A DNA stretch of 64,000 bases from Microglena sp. YARC (Eukaryota > Chlorophyta > Chlorophyceae > Chlamydomonadales > Chlamydomonadaceae): the NCBI GenBank assembly GCA_022414725.1, contig CM039464.1, positions 52,154,540 to 52,218,539 of the forward strand, read 5' to 3'. Positions 27,308-35,629 of the stretch are shown here, piece after piece; positions within the stretch are counted from its first letter, which is position 1, and each line of letters begins with the position of its first letter. The translations under genes and the position numbers were made by a program. The notes below the pieces were generated by a model. The model was given only the letters and a program-made list of their open reading frames with translations. It was not told the origin of the DNA and made no database searches.

Positions 27308-27632
27308 AAATCCTTGCTTGCCATCTCATGGAGCAGCCTCCTGAACGACTAGCTAGCTTGAGACATCAGATCACAAATCCGCTCCATACCATGTTTCGCA
27401 ACCAGTCAAAATCGGCCGGGAGGCAGGAACGCCCATTCATTGTCAAAGCTTTGCATGGGGGAGTTCATGAATTTGCTTGGTGTGTTTGCCTTGCCATAAA
27501 AATAATGAGAGCGGTAGGTAATATACCTGAAAAATGCATACGTATTACGTTCGTGCTGTATGCACGTTGCAATATGATCAATTGATAGATTGGTTTCGAT
27601 CGCATCCTAAAAACATATGCTGGCCTCAGCAG

Positions 27633-28225
27633 ATGATGGACTGGGGTGATGTGTTTCCAGATCTGTACGATGTTCTAGACATTGATGAGGGTGCTGTTGA
27701 TCAAGAAATTCTGAGGGCGTTTCGCATTCAAGTGGTCAGGGTTCATCCCGACAAGCTAGGTCCTTTGGCATCTGAAGATGAACGAACAGCAGCTGCCCTC
27801 CGCACACGAGTTATTCTGCAAGCGAAGAACGTGTTGATGAACACCGACAGCCGCAAGGAATATGACAGTGAGCGGCGAATGAGAAGGCAAGGGATCAGCA
27901 ATCCAAGTCTGGTTTTAGTGCGCCGGAGGAGGCATCTGCTGGCATGGCGCATGTTTGGGAGGTCTGGGCCTATGTTGTTGTAGAAGGGTTTGCCAAGCAG
28001 TTTGAGGCAGGACCTCGAGGCGAGCGAGTGGTGCAGCTTTTGGAAACGATTCTGCTGCCAGCCATAGGGGTGGGCTTGGGTTGGGAGAGAGGCTTCAAGC
28101 TAGGGCTGACACTGTCTACTGTTTTCAATACCGGATGTATTTCTGTGGTCGTGAAGGAGCTCTCTGCCGAGGACCAAAAGTTGTTTTTCCAGGCTCTGGA
28201 AGTGTTGTGTACCAAAATGCCTTGA
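27633..28225 (+). CDS. J-domain (DnaJ-like) protein, one frameshift
   Basis: I start at the ATG pair at 27,633. Residues 10-75 form a J domain (LYDVLDIDEGAVDQEILRAF) with the HPD triad at residues 38-40 (VVRVHPDKLG), so it could stimulate an Hsp70 ATPase. The frame changes near 27,890. In the downstream frame the protein continues KSGFSAPEEASAGMAHVWEV and FAKQFEAGPRGERVVQLLET, with a glycine-rich hydrophobic stretch, to CTKMP at 28,225. Read separately, these would be a truncated J protein and a headless C-terminal ORF. One gene with a frameshift is more likely. Confidence 0.65.
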
Positions 28226-28239
28226 GTAATACAGTTGTT

Positions 28240-28345
28240 GAGAAAAGTCCGCAGCTGAATTCCCCTGCCCCACTCCGTGGGGTCCCGCGATTCCTCTTTC
28301 ATACTTGCCATTTCCCGACATATTTGAGAATTCCCACTTTATTTC
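28240..28345 (+). repeat. Dispersed repeat I, copy 1
   Basis: CAGCTGAATTCCCCTGCCCC, ACTCCGTGGGGTCCCGCG, then TCCTCTTTCATAC. Related copies are at 35.40 and 62.31 kb. CCCCACTCCGTGGGG forms a small hairpin. Confidence 0.6.
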
Positions 28346-28405
28346 AGAACAACATAAAGGAGTTTCTTCATTGATCTAATAATAATTTTGACGTGAACTG
28401 TCAAA

Positions 28406-28669
28406 ATGTTGCAAGAAGAATATGAAAGAGACTTACGTGTGTTGGTGGAAAAAACATCGACCCCCGTCCGAAGCCTGGTAGGTTCCATCACCAATGACTT
28501 AACTGTAACATGGTTTAGCTTGAAATGGAAAATACTCGAAATTCTTGGGTATGACGTCCAGGTCATTCATGCATGCGAATATGGTTGCGGTAGAGTTTCC
28601 CCTGCCCACTTTCGTCAATCACCCACCCCTCTCTCCCCATCCGTGTTCATGTGGTTCAGCCTCTGTTAA
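28406..28669 (+). CDS. Hypothetical 87-residue protein, perhaps truncated
   Basis: An ATG start; the first ~50 residues look genuine (MLQEEYERDLRVLVEKTSTP). The tail (SPAHFRQSPTPLSPSVFMWF) is low in information and the gene stops just before a Fanzor relic. No family is recognised. Confidence 0.35.
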   Translation: MLQEEYERDLRVLVEKTSTPVRSLVGSITNDLTVTWFSLKWKILEILGYDVQVIHACEYGCGRVSPAHFRQSPTPLSPSVFMWFSLC

Positions 28670-28687
28670 GTTCACCACCCATGTCAT

Positions 28688-29115
28688 GCATTCCGTTGAA
28701 TTTAAGCTACCCGTATATCCTCGAACCTATGAATTTCTTACTAAACATCCGGGGGGCCGGGGGACATGTAGTAAGAAAGACAACGAATTCTCCATAGGGG
28801 TATCATAGGGGTCAACTCCCCAGGGGATGCTGTCCTTTACGAACAGGGATTTTCTGTTCGAACAGCCTTCAGGAAGATGCCAGCTGCCCCCACAATGTCT
28901 CTGTCGCAGGTGAATTGACAGTTCTTGCAGGTGTATGTCTCTCCACACTTGTTCAAGAAACCGCATATAGGGCATGTCTGACTTGTGTAATGCTCAAGCA
29001 CATGCAAGAACACTGTCCCGTACTCTTCACACTTCTCCTTCAGCCGATTGAACAGCACAGAGTGGCTCAAAGTCAGCATCTGACGGGCAACCTTGGTTGT
29101 CAGCTCCCGTTCAAC
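28688..29115 (-). mobile_element. 3'-end-only relic 1 of the Fanzor element
   Basis: This segment is nearly identical, inverted, to 34,803-35,226. It holds the last ~85 codons of the nuclease (CPICGFLNKCGETYTCKNCQ zinc ribbon and CDRDIVGAAGIFLKA with the last catalytic Asp), plus the complete noncoding right end. The outer edge coincides exactly with the right edge of the full element (CCGTTGAATTTAAGC). No start codon or RuvC-I/II motif remains. Confidence 0.85.
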
Positions 29116-29315
29116 TGTTTACACTGTTTTAGTTGATAATCTTAAATTGTGAGTACTTTTGAAAAATGCAACAACACCTCTTGCGGTTGTGCATTGAGTT
29201 GACAATAAAAAAAAAATTCAACAACTCTTTGTTCGTCTCAAAAAGTTTACTTACAAATTCACGTCGTTTTCGATTTACACCAAAGCGTTTCCATCTCTAC
29301 AGAGTAGAACGACTG

Positions 29316-29425
29316 ATGTTCGTAAACACAGAAGTTTTGAACACACCCAAGTCAGCGACCATTCTTAACGCCAATTTTCTAATGGCGATGTCGTACATTT
29401 ATTTCCATCTGATATATGTTTCATC
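29316..29425 (+). repeat. Dispersed repeat H, longest copy
   Basis: GATGTTCGTAAACACAGAAG, GTCAGCGACCATTCTTAACG, ATGGCGATGTCGTACATTTA. An ORF through here on the plus strand is translated repeat and is not accepted as a gene. Confidence 0.7.
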
Positions 29426-29456
29426 CTGCAAATCGTTCTTGGTCAAGGACATGCTA

Positions 29457-29732
29457 CTAATTAATCTGCTTCAGGCAGAATACTGCGCATTTGTTCATGA
29501 TCATCGTCCATTTGGGCGTTGTGCTGTAGTCGCCCTGCCCGATTTCCCTTCCGTATCCATGCGTTTTGTAGAACGAGTCCATGAGTGCACTGCCCTCGAC
29601 CAATCCTTGGCCACCTCCATTTTCCGCATCCGCAGAGAGGCGAACGACCATGTCCTCGGGAATGTCATCGTATACACAGATCGAAGCACCCATTTGGTTG
29701 ATATATTGGACAAAGACAACGGACATAGACAT
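29457..29732 (-). CDS. Hypothetical ~91-residue protein
   Basis: From an ATG at 29,732 the frame reads MSMSVVFVQYINQMGASICV, then YDDIPEDMVVRLSADAENGG and GYGREIGQGDYSTTPKW, ending CLKQIN. Composition looks authentic. It follows the 29,835-30,287 gene on the same strand. No family is recognised. Confidence 0.5.
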   Translation of the reverse strand: MSMSVVFVQYINQMGASICVYDDIPEDMVVRLSADAENGGGQGLVEGSALMDSFYKTHGYGREIGQGDYSTTPKWTMIMNKCAVFCLKQIN

Positions 29733-29736
29733 CTTG

Positions 29737-29826
29737 GTTGTTCTCAAATAAAGTGGGCACACCTTATAATCATCCTGACTGCAGATCGTTGCTTTTGGGC
29801 AACGTTGGGGGTGCAGCAGATTGAAG
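29737..29826 (-). repeat. Dispersed repeat C with hairpin
   Basis: It contains the perfect 6-bp stem CGTTGC-TTTTGG-GCAACG (29,787-29,804). The copies at 44.87 and 46.37 kb keep the stem but change the loop. Confidence 0.7.
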
Positions 29827-29834
29827 CCTCTTCC

Positions 29835-30287
29835 TCATCCGGTGATACCAGGAGGCAAAGTAGTACCATTCCCTATTAATCCAATTATCATGTACAACTC
29901 CATGACGCAATGGGTCAACCCCCCTATGTCTGCCTTCCAATCTCTCCCTGCACCAGAGCGGCATGGCCACTTGGTTGAATGACGATATTGCACCAAGTCG
30001 ATATCGTGATCACAGCATTGTGCTCCTCTCTGTTGAAGTCTGTCGATGATGTTCTCTAGGTTGTTCAAATGATTATAGAGACAACAAAGCGAATCATACC
30101 TGCTGTTGTTTCGCAGCAGGGCTACGGCGGCTTCAACAGCCGCATGCGCCACCCGCACTGCCTCATAAGCTCGCTCATCAGCTCGCTCAGCAGTTTGGAC
30201 AAGTGCAGCCAATGCAGCATTCTTGTCTGGCCCTCCGTCAGCGATGATGCGGCCTAGCTGAGCTGGTGATGTATTAGTGAAGTCCAT
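29835..30287 (-). CDS. Protein with shared hydrophobic C-terminal cassette, copy 2
   Basis: About 150 residues from an ATG at 30,287 (MDFTNTSPAQLGRIIADGGP). The N-terminal ~95 residues are helical (AERADERAYEAVRVAHAAVE; LCCLYNHLNNLENIIDRLQQ). The C-terminal ~50 residues (KWPCRSGAGRDWK...GLTHCVMELYMIIGLIGNG) are shared with the 18.9 kb protein. The shared part also carries the likely membrane segment. Function unknown. Confidence 0.55.
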   Translation of the reverse strand: MDFTNTSPAQLGRIIADGGPDKNAALAALVQTAERADERAYEAVRVAHAAVEAAVALLRNNSRYDSLCCLYNHLNNLENIIDRLQQRGAQCCDHDIDLVQYRHSTKWPCRSGAGRDWKADIGGLTHCVMELYMIIGLIGNGTTLPPGITG

Positions 30288-30387
30288 GATTATTATCTGT
30301 GTGCAGGAAAAATGGAAACAGTTCATCCACTATAACGTCTGTCTCCTCATTATACCGTTTATTTGGATGCATTTAAGTATTCCGTTG

Positions 30388-30452
30388 AATGTAGTATAAA
30401 GTGACGTCGTGTGTGACAATCTACTTAAATCGCGATGTCCGAATCACCAATG
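30388..30452 (+). pseudogene. Truncated 5' end of the P-loop gene
   Basis: TAGTATAAAGTGACGTCGTG through CGATGTCCGAATCACCAATG is almost identical to the promoter and first six codons of the gene at 38,454. Directly after this the F-box/ankyrin upstream element begins, so the P-loop gene was cut by a recombination. Confidence 0.8.
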
Positions 30453-30523
30453 GGGTTTATCCCAACTCATTATTTATTTATACCATCCTGTGCGCTTGCA
30501 TGAACATACACATGTTCATCGAA

Positions 30524-30898
30524 ATGCAATCTCACACTCGATCATCGTTTCCATTCCTAACGTCGGTTCCCTGTGACATCCTTGATCGTATTGCCCTATT
30601 CTCTTCCAACCCCCAGATTGTATTAGTGTGTAAAACTCTGCGCAAAAGATTTTCAGGATTGCCCCTTGCCGGACTGATCAAACCACCACAGCTCGTTGGA
30701 GAGATGATGGCGAAAGGGGGGCGCGCCGACCTTCTAGCAGTATGCTTGGTTTCCAATCCTCTTGTACAGGTTCAGGGGACCCTACAATTTAGGGCGAACC
30801 AAAATGAAAACAATCTTCTGTGCGTCCTTGATGAGTGTGAGTGTGTGTCGACACAGGTTCCGCCTGATGCGAGTGTGACAGTTTCCGCCGTCATGTAA
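30524..30898 (+). pseudogene. F-box/ankyrin gene cut after the first repeat
   Basis: The start (MQSHTRSSFPFLTSVPCDIL), F-box-like domain and linker match the gene at 39,159 almost exactly. After NQNENNLLC the sequence diverges into minisatellite E, and the frame ends at 30,898 without ankyrin repeats. The upstream element is intact, so a free F-box protein could still be expressed. That would compete for the ligase but lack a substrate-binding part. Confidence 0.7.
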
Positions 30899-30965
30899 TG
30901 AGAGGTCGCCATGTGATGTGACTCGACTCGACTCGACACAGTTTCCGCCGTCATGTAATGCTTGA
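30880..30965. repeat. Minisatellite E, short tract
   Basis: CAGTTTCCGCCGTCATGTAA twice, ~65 bp apart, with GACTCGACTCGACTCGACAC between. The stretch 30,966-31,255 has no gene but holds two copies of a ~45-bp unit (TCGAAATGTAGAGAATCTTT). Confidence 0.65.
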
Positions 30966-31255
30966 GGTCGGTTTAGCTCAAGCGTTACAGTGATAATAAG
31001 CCCAAGTGTTACAGTGAATCTTTTACAAACAACGTACACATCATCATTGTGTAAGAAGACTTGACAGTTGTTACGCAGTAGTGTGTGTGTCTAATGTTAA
31101 GTGTGGGCTCCCCCTCCGGACACGTAAAATAACTGTCGAAATGTAGAGAATCTTTAACAAACAACAGACTCTGAAACATGTGTCTGCACATGAGGACACG
31201 TAAAATAACTATCGAAATGTAGAGAATCTTTCACAAACAAACATGGCTATTAATG

Positions 31256-32944
31256 TCATATGCTTTGGCACGGTGGTCCTCCGCCTGTCGAGTGTAACAA
31301 AGAATCCATCAGAACCTTGCAGACATCCAGATAGCCTCCCTTAGCGGAGACACACAGTGCCTCTCTGTTGTCGTCATCTGCCTTGGCCCGGTGCTCCTCT
31401 CCCGCGAACAAAGGATCCATCAGAATCTTGCAGACATCCACATGACCTCCCTTAGCGCCGGCACTCAGTGCCTGACTGTTGTCGTCATCTGCCTTGGCTC
31501 GGTGCTCCTCGCCCGCGAACAAAGGATCCATCAGAACCTTGCAGATATCCACATGACCTCCCTTAGCGCCGGAACTCAGTGCCTGACTGTTGTCGTCATC
31601 TGCCTTGGCTCGGTGCTCCTCGCCCGCGAACAAAGGATCCATCAGAACCTTGCAGATATCTATATAGCCTCGCAGAGCGGCGGCACTTAGTGCATCACTG
31701 TTGTAGTCATCTGCCTTGGCCCGGTGCTCCTCGCCCGCGAACTCAGGATTCATCAGAATCTTGCAGACATCGAGATGGCCTCCACTAGCGGCGGAACTCA
31801 GTGCCTTGCTGTATAATGAATCAGCTTTGGCTCGGTGCTCCTCGCCTGCGAACTCAGGATCCATCAGAACCTTGCAGACATCGAGATGGCCTCTCGCAGA
31901 GGCGGCACTTAGTGCATCACTGTTGTTTTCATCTGCCTTGGCCCGGTGCTCCTCGCCCGCGAACTCAGGATTCATCAGAATCTTGCAGACATCGAGATGG
32001 CCTCCACGAGCGGCGGCACTTAGTGCCTTGCTGTATAATGAATCAGCTTTGGCTCGGTGCTCCTCGCCTGCGAACTCAGGATCCATCAGAACCTTGCAGA
32101 CATCGAGATGGCCTCTCGCAGAGGCGGCACTTAGTGCATCACTGTTGTTTTCATCTGCCTTGGCTCGGTGCTCCTCGCCCGCGAATTCCGGATTCATCAG
32201 AATCTTGCAGACATCGAGATGGCCTCCACTAGCGGCGATCATCAGTGCTAGACTGTCAATGGCATTTGCCTTGACCCGGTGCTCCTCGCCCGCGAACTCA
32301 GGATTCATCAGAATCTTGCAGACATCGAGATGGCCTCCCCGAGCGGCTAACCTCAGTGACTGGCTTTCACTGGCATCTGCCTTGGCACGGTACTCCTCGC
32401 CTGTGAACTCAGGATTCATCAGAACCTTGCAGACATCGAGATGGCCTCCAATAGCGGCGGCACTCAGTGCGTAGCTGTAGTATGTATAAGCTTTGGCACG
32501 GTGCTTCTCGCCAGCGAACTCAGGATTCATCAGAACCTTGCAGACATCCACATGACCTCCCTTAGCAGCGACACTCAGTGCCTGGCCATTATTGGCATCT
32601 GCCTTGGCGCAGTGCTCGCCTGCAAACTCCAGATCCATAAGAAGCTTGCACAGATCCACATGGCCTCCATCAGCGGCGTACTCCAATGCCCGGATGTCGT
32701 TGTGATCTTTTAGCAATATGCGGACGACGTCGGCTCGCCCGGCCTTACACGCTATCCTCATGGGGTTCTGATTGAGATGATCACATCTGTCCACTAGCGC
32801 CTGTGCTTCACATGCAGCGTCATCCGCGAAAGCAGTATGCATGGCTCGACTGATGAATCCTGCGTGCATCCAGCACCCGTCCTTCTGCCAACTGCCTGCT
32901 CGGCGCATGATCAAAACCACGAGTTCCATCTGAAGCGCGTCCAT
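31256..32944 (-). CDS. Ankyrin-repeat protein, second family
   Basis: I place the start at the ATG at 32,944 (MDALQMELVVLIMRRAGSWQ), giving ~562 residues. A short N-terminal helical region replaces the F-box. Fourteen ankyrin units follow with a different consensus from the first family (GGHLDVCKILMNPEFAGEEH + RAKADENNSDALS). Units 6-10 contain a near-perfect duplication of a two-repeat block (~31,740-31,930 and ~31,975-32,165), indicating recent growth. A protein-binding scaffold is inferred. Confidence 0.8.
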   Translation of the reverse strand: MDALQMELVVLIMRRAGSWQKDGCWMHAGFISRAMHTAFADDAACEAQALVDRCDHLNQNPMRIACKAGRADVVRILLKDHNDIRALEYAADGGHVDLCKLLMDLEFAGEHCAKADANNGQALSVAAKGGHVDVCKVLMNPEFAGEKHRAKAYTYYSYALSAAAIGGHLDVCKVLMNPEFTGEEYRAKADASESQSLRLAARGGHLDVCKILMNPEFAGEEHRVKANAIDSLALMIAASGGHLDVCKILMNPEFAGEEHRAKADENNSDALSAASARGHLDVCKVLMDPEFAGEEHRAKADSLYSKALSAAARGGHLDVCKILMNPEFAGEEHRAKADENNSDALSAASARGHLDVCKVLMDPEFAGEEHRAKADSLYSKALSSAASGGHLDVCKILMNPEFAGEEHRAKADDYNSDALSAAALRGYIDICKVLMDPLFAGEEHRAKADDDNSQALSSGAKGGHVDICKVLMDPLFAGEEHRAKADDDNSQALSAGAKGGHVDVCKILMDPLFAGEEHRAKADDDNREALCVSAKGGYLDVCKVLMDSLLHSTGGGPPCQSI

Positions 32945-33274
32945 ACCGGTCCGAGTGTTCCTCACAATCTCCTCCTCCTCGTCCTCCGACGTGACCTGCT
33001 TATCAAGTGGATATTTCGTGATGATGATTGAGAAAATGTGTAAGGAAAAGGATTTGTCCCAGAATTTATACTCCGTTTGGGTATTCTAAACCCACACACG
33101 GGTTTAGGGTTTAAATGCGTGTGCGAACGCCACTACGGCATGCGGTCGAGGATGGATGTCCGACGTGTGCCACTGGGGAGGTGAAAGGTTGCAACAGTTG
33201 ACTCGTTTGCTTTCCGAAAATAAGTAAACCTAACAGTGTATAAGGAATTTGCATGTACTAAATATCAGAATGCC

Positions 33275-33870
33275 ATGTATGGCAACCAACGCTTCTGTAA
33301 AATTGGCAAGGTCTCCGATGCCCGTGGTGTCTCCAGGACCGTCCTCCGTCGATGGGCGGATAATGGCACGATCCGGACTCCAGGCAACTAACGTCTCTTT
33401 GACCCAAGCAGCATCCCAGGCTACCTCATCGAGCAGGAAAAAAAAACCAGCAGTCGTCAAGTCATTCTCTACGCACGTGTGTCCTCACACAAACAACAAC
33501 CCGACCTGCTCAGACAGCAATTGTTCTTGCAAACCCATATTTCTGACAAACATTCCGGATGCGAGCAAGTCAAGGACGTCGGATCAGGGATCAACTTCAA
33601 GCTCCCTGGACTTTTACGAGTATTGGGACTCGTCACGGCAGGACTTGTATCGTCAATTGTTGTGGCTTCCAAAGACAGGCACGCAAGGTTTGGTTTCGAG
33701 CTCATTTAATGGATTTGCTCACAGCACTCCTACTCGATCATCGTTCTCGATCACCAAGACAGAGCCCCTGAAGACGAGCTTGGAAAAAAACCTCATGTCC
33801 ATCGTTCAAGTATATAGTTACCGATGGAACGGTCGAAGACGCTACAAAGTCAAATGCCAAACCCAAGTTG
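33275..33870 (+). pseudogene. IS607-type serine transposase (tnpA), inactivated
   Basis: From an ATG at 33,275 a MerR-type helix-turn-helix is encoded (KIGKVSDARGVSRTVLRRWA). An in-frame TAA follows at 33,389. The same frame then continues into the serine recombinase core: ILYARVSSHKQQPDLLRQQ with the likely nucleophile in RVSS, then DVGSGINFKLPGLL and VVASKDRHARFGFELI. A second TAA occurs at 33,707. After a frameshift near 33,770 the C-terminus is found in the next frame (NLMSIVQVYSYRWNGRRRY). Two stops and one shift make it nonfunctional, so the element cannot supply its own transposase. Confidence 0.85.
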
Positions 33871-35081
33871 AGGACCTTAAAGCTGAAGCTGAACCCAACC
33901 AAGGCTCAGAAATCGATGCTGGCAGAGTTTGCGGGGTGCAGCCGGTTCATGTACAACAAGGCGGTGGCAGCACGGTTGGGCGTCGGAGCACTCACAAGTC
34001 TGTCTTCCGAATTCGAGACAGGTATGTGACGAACAAGGTGAGGGGGAAGGGGAAGATGCCAAACCCGTACTTCAAGAATCGCCAATGGTTGCTTCAATGC
34101 CCCAAAAGCGTACGCCAAAGCGCAATCAAGTCTGCATTGGCAAACATCAAGGCTTGCTTTTCGAATCTGAAAGCAGGTAACATCAAGCAGTTTTCAGCTC
34201 CGTTCAGACGGAAGAAGACAGAGCTTGAGAGGGGTTGGGTCATTGAGATGGATCAGAAGAACGTTTCCAAGGATGGCGACAAACTCTTCATCTTCAAAGA
34301 AATATTGGGCAACATGCGCTACTTCGGTAGCAAACAACTCCATAAGTTGATGCCTGAGGAAAACCCGACCCACGATCCGAAGGTCCAAAAATCCCGCTTC
34401 GGCGAATATTTCCTCGTATTTTCTGTCGCTGCTAGGGACAGAAGGGCAGAGCGGAAGCCTGTCAATCCAGACAAGGTTGCAACTGCCTCCATCGACCCAG
34501 GCGTCCGAAAGACAATGGTCACGTACTCACCTGAGAATGAGGAATCCTTCATGCTTGGTCAGGGACAGGCATCCGACCTTGTCAAACTCCTGCTGGTTCA
34601 TGACAAGCTGCAGTCAAGGTTGGATACTGAGAAAACCTTACGATCAAAAGAGAGGATGAAGATAAAGAAGCTGATGATTCGCATTCGGAAGACAATTTTT
34701 TACCTCAAGAAAGAATTTAGGGACCAGACAACAAATTTCTTGGCCGCTCGCTACGATGTGTTGTTGGTACCTCAATTGGAGACGGCGAAGATGACAATCA
34801 GTGCTGAACGGGAGCTGACAACCAAGGTTGCCCGTCAGATGCTGACTTTGAGCCACTCTGTGCTGTTCAATCGGCTGAAGGAGAAGTGTGAAGAGTACGG
34901 GACAGTGTTCTTGCATGTGCTTGAGCATTACACAAGTCAGACATGCCCTATGTGCGGTTTCTTGAACAAGTGTGGAGAGACATACACCTGCAAGAACTGT
35001 CAATTCACCTGCGACAGAGACATTGTGGGGGCAGCTGGCATCTTCCTGAAGGCTGTTCGAACAGAAAATCCCTGTTCGTAA
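33868..35081 (+). pseudogene. Fanzor2/TnpB-like RNA-guided nuclease gene, N-terminal frameshift
   Basis: The N-terminal part is encoded 33,868-34,020 (LNPTKAQKSMLAEFAGCSRF). Near 34,020 the frame changes by one base and the rest is open to 35,081. That longer frame is also open upstream to 33,249, but only by reading tnpA out of frame and from a TTG. The catalytic set is complete: Asp in SIDPGVRKT (34,494), Glu in VPQLETAK (34,779), Asp in CDRDIVGAA (35,019), and the zinc ribbon CPMCGFLNKCGETYTCKNC. Fanzor and TnpB proteins cut DNA under guidance of an RNA from their own 3' end. One base would decide whether this copy is active. Confidence 0.8.
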
Positions 35082-35226
35082 AGGACAGCATCCCCTGGGG
35101 AGTTGACCCCTATGATACCCCTATGGAGAATTCGTTGTCTTTCTTACTACATGTCCCCCGGGCCCCCGGATGTTTTAGTAAGAAATTCATAGGTTCGAGG
35201 ATATACGGGTAGCTTAAATTCAACGG
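35010..35226 (+). ncRNA. Candidate omega-RNA region at the Fanzor right end
   Basis: In TnpB and Fanzor2 elements the guide RNA overlaps the 3' end of the nuclease ORF and runs to the element edge, and the adjoining host DNA becomes the guide. Here ~145 bp after the stop are conserved in three copies. They include stem-forming motifs: CCCCTGGGGAGTTGACCCCT, and CCGGGGGCCCGGG-like text near 35,158. Start and processing are not visible; this is inference from family biology plus conservation. Confidence 0.4.
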
Positions 35227-35284
35227 GGCTTCACCGCTTGTTATATGTTAATGTGAGACGGTTCTCATCCAAGTGTTGTTTGTT

Positions 35285-35345
35285 ATCTTTGCCTCGACTC
35301 TACACAGGTTCCGCCGTCATGTGATGTGATGTGCCTCCGGGTTCG
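35285..35345. repeat. Continuation of repeat D flank with minisatellite E
   Basis: GTGAGACGGTTCTCATCCAA to CTACACAGGTTCCGCCGTCA matches ~53,817-53,880. It is the right-hand host flank of the Fanzor insertion. Confidence 0.7.
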
Positions 35346-35399
35346 CTTGCTTGAGAAGACACGTGGTCTTCAGACCCCCTTAGGTATGTGTGGGAGTGA

Positions 35400-35520
35400 G
35401 TCAGCAGCTCAATTCCATTGCCCCACTCCGTGGGGCCCGCGTGTCCTGTCATAATTCCGACATAGCTCTGTCGAGCAGAAGTCTGCTTAATAATTCTCCC
35501 TGTCCGGTGACTCGACAATT
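35400..35520 (+). repeat. Dispersed repeat I, copy 2
   Basis: CAGCAGCTCAATTCCATTGC, CCCCACTCCGTGGGGCCCGC and the palindrome-like GAGCAGAAGTCTGCTT. No gene is seen between 35,227 and 35,629. Confidence 0.6.
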
Positions 35521-35629
35521 TCTAAGAAGCTTCGAGAGCAAACTCGACTTTCGACTTTCAAGCGGTGCACTCGCGATTCTACGTACTGAAACCATGTACT
35601 TAAGAAACAATCATCAGAATTTATAAACA

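Larger units (their letters stand above)
33187..35226 (+). mobile_element. IS607-type element carrying tnpA and a Fanzor/TnpB gene
   Basis: The borders are read from an empty site. Repeat D elsewhere has GGTGAAAGGGGCTCCGCCGC (e.g. ~53,783-53,802). Here GGTGAAAGG stands at 33,180-33,188 and GGGGCTTCACCGCTTGTTAT resumes at 35,225. The insertion lies between two GG dinucleotides with no target duplication, the signature known for IS607-family serine transposases. Cargo is a broken tnpA (33,275-33,870) and a broken tnpB/Fanzor gene (33,868-35,081), then a ~145-bp noncoding right end. Solo left and right ends occur elsewhere in the window. Confidence 0.85.

Noticed and set aside
29166..29879. 237-residue plus-strand ORF
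   Set aside because: Most of it is dispersed repeats H and C plus the antisense of two minus-strand genes with better composition.
33389..33709. Non-standard code with TAA as sense
   Set aside because: Both TAA codons fall in a gene that also has a frameshift, and intact genes here (e.g. the one ending at 49,403) use TAA as a normal stop.
33249..35081. A single 610-residue Fanzor ORF
   Set aside because: It starts at TTG and its first ~190 codons read tnpA and the nuclease N-terminus out of frame; the true N-terminal motifs are in other frames.
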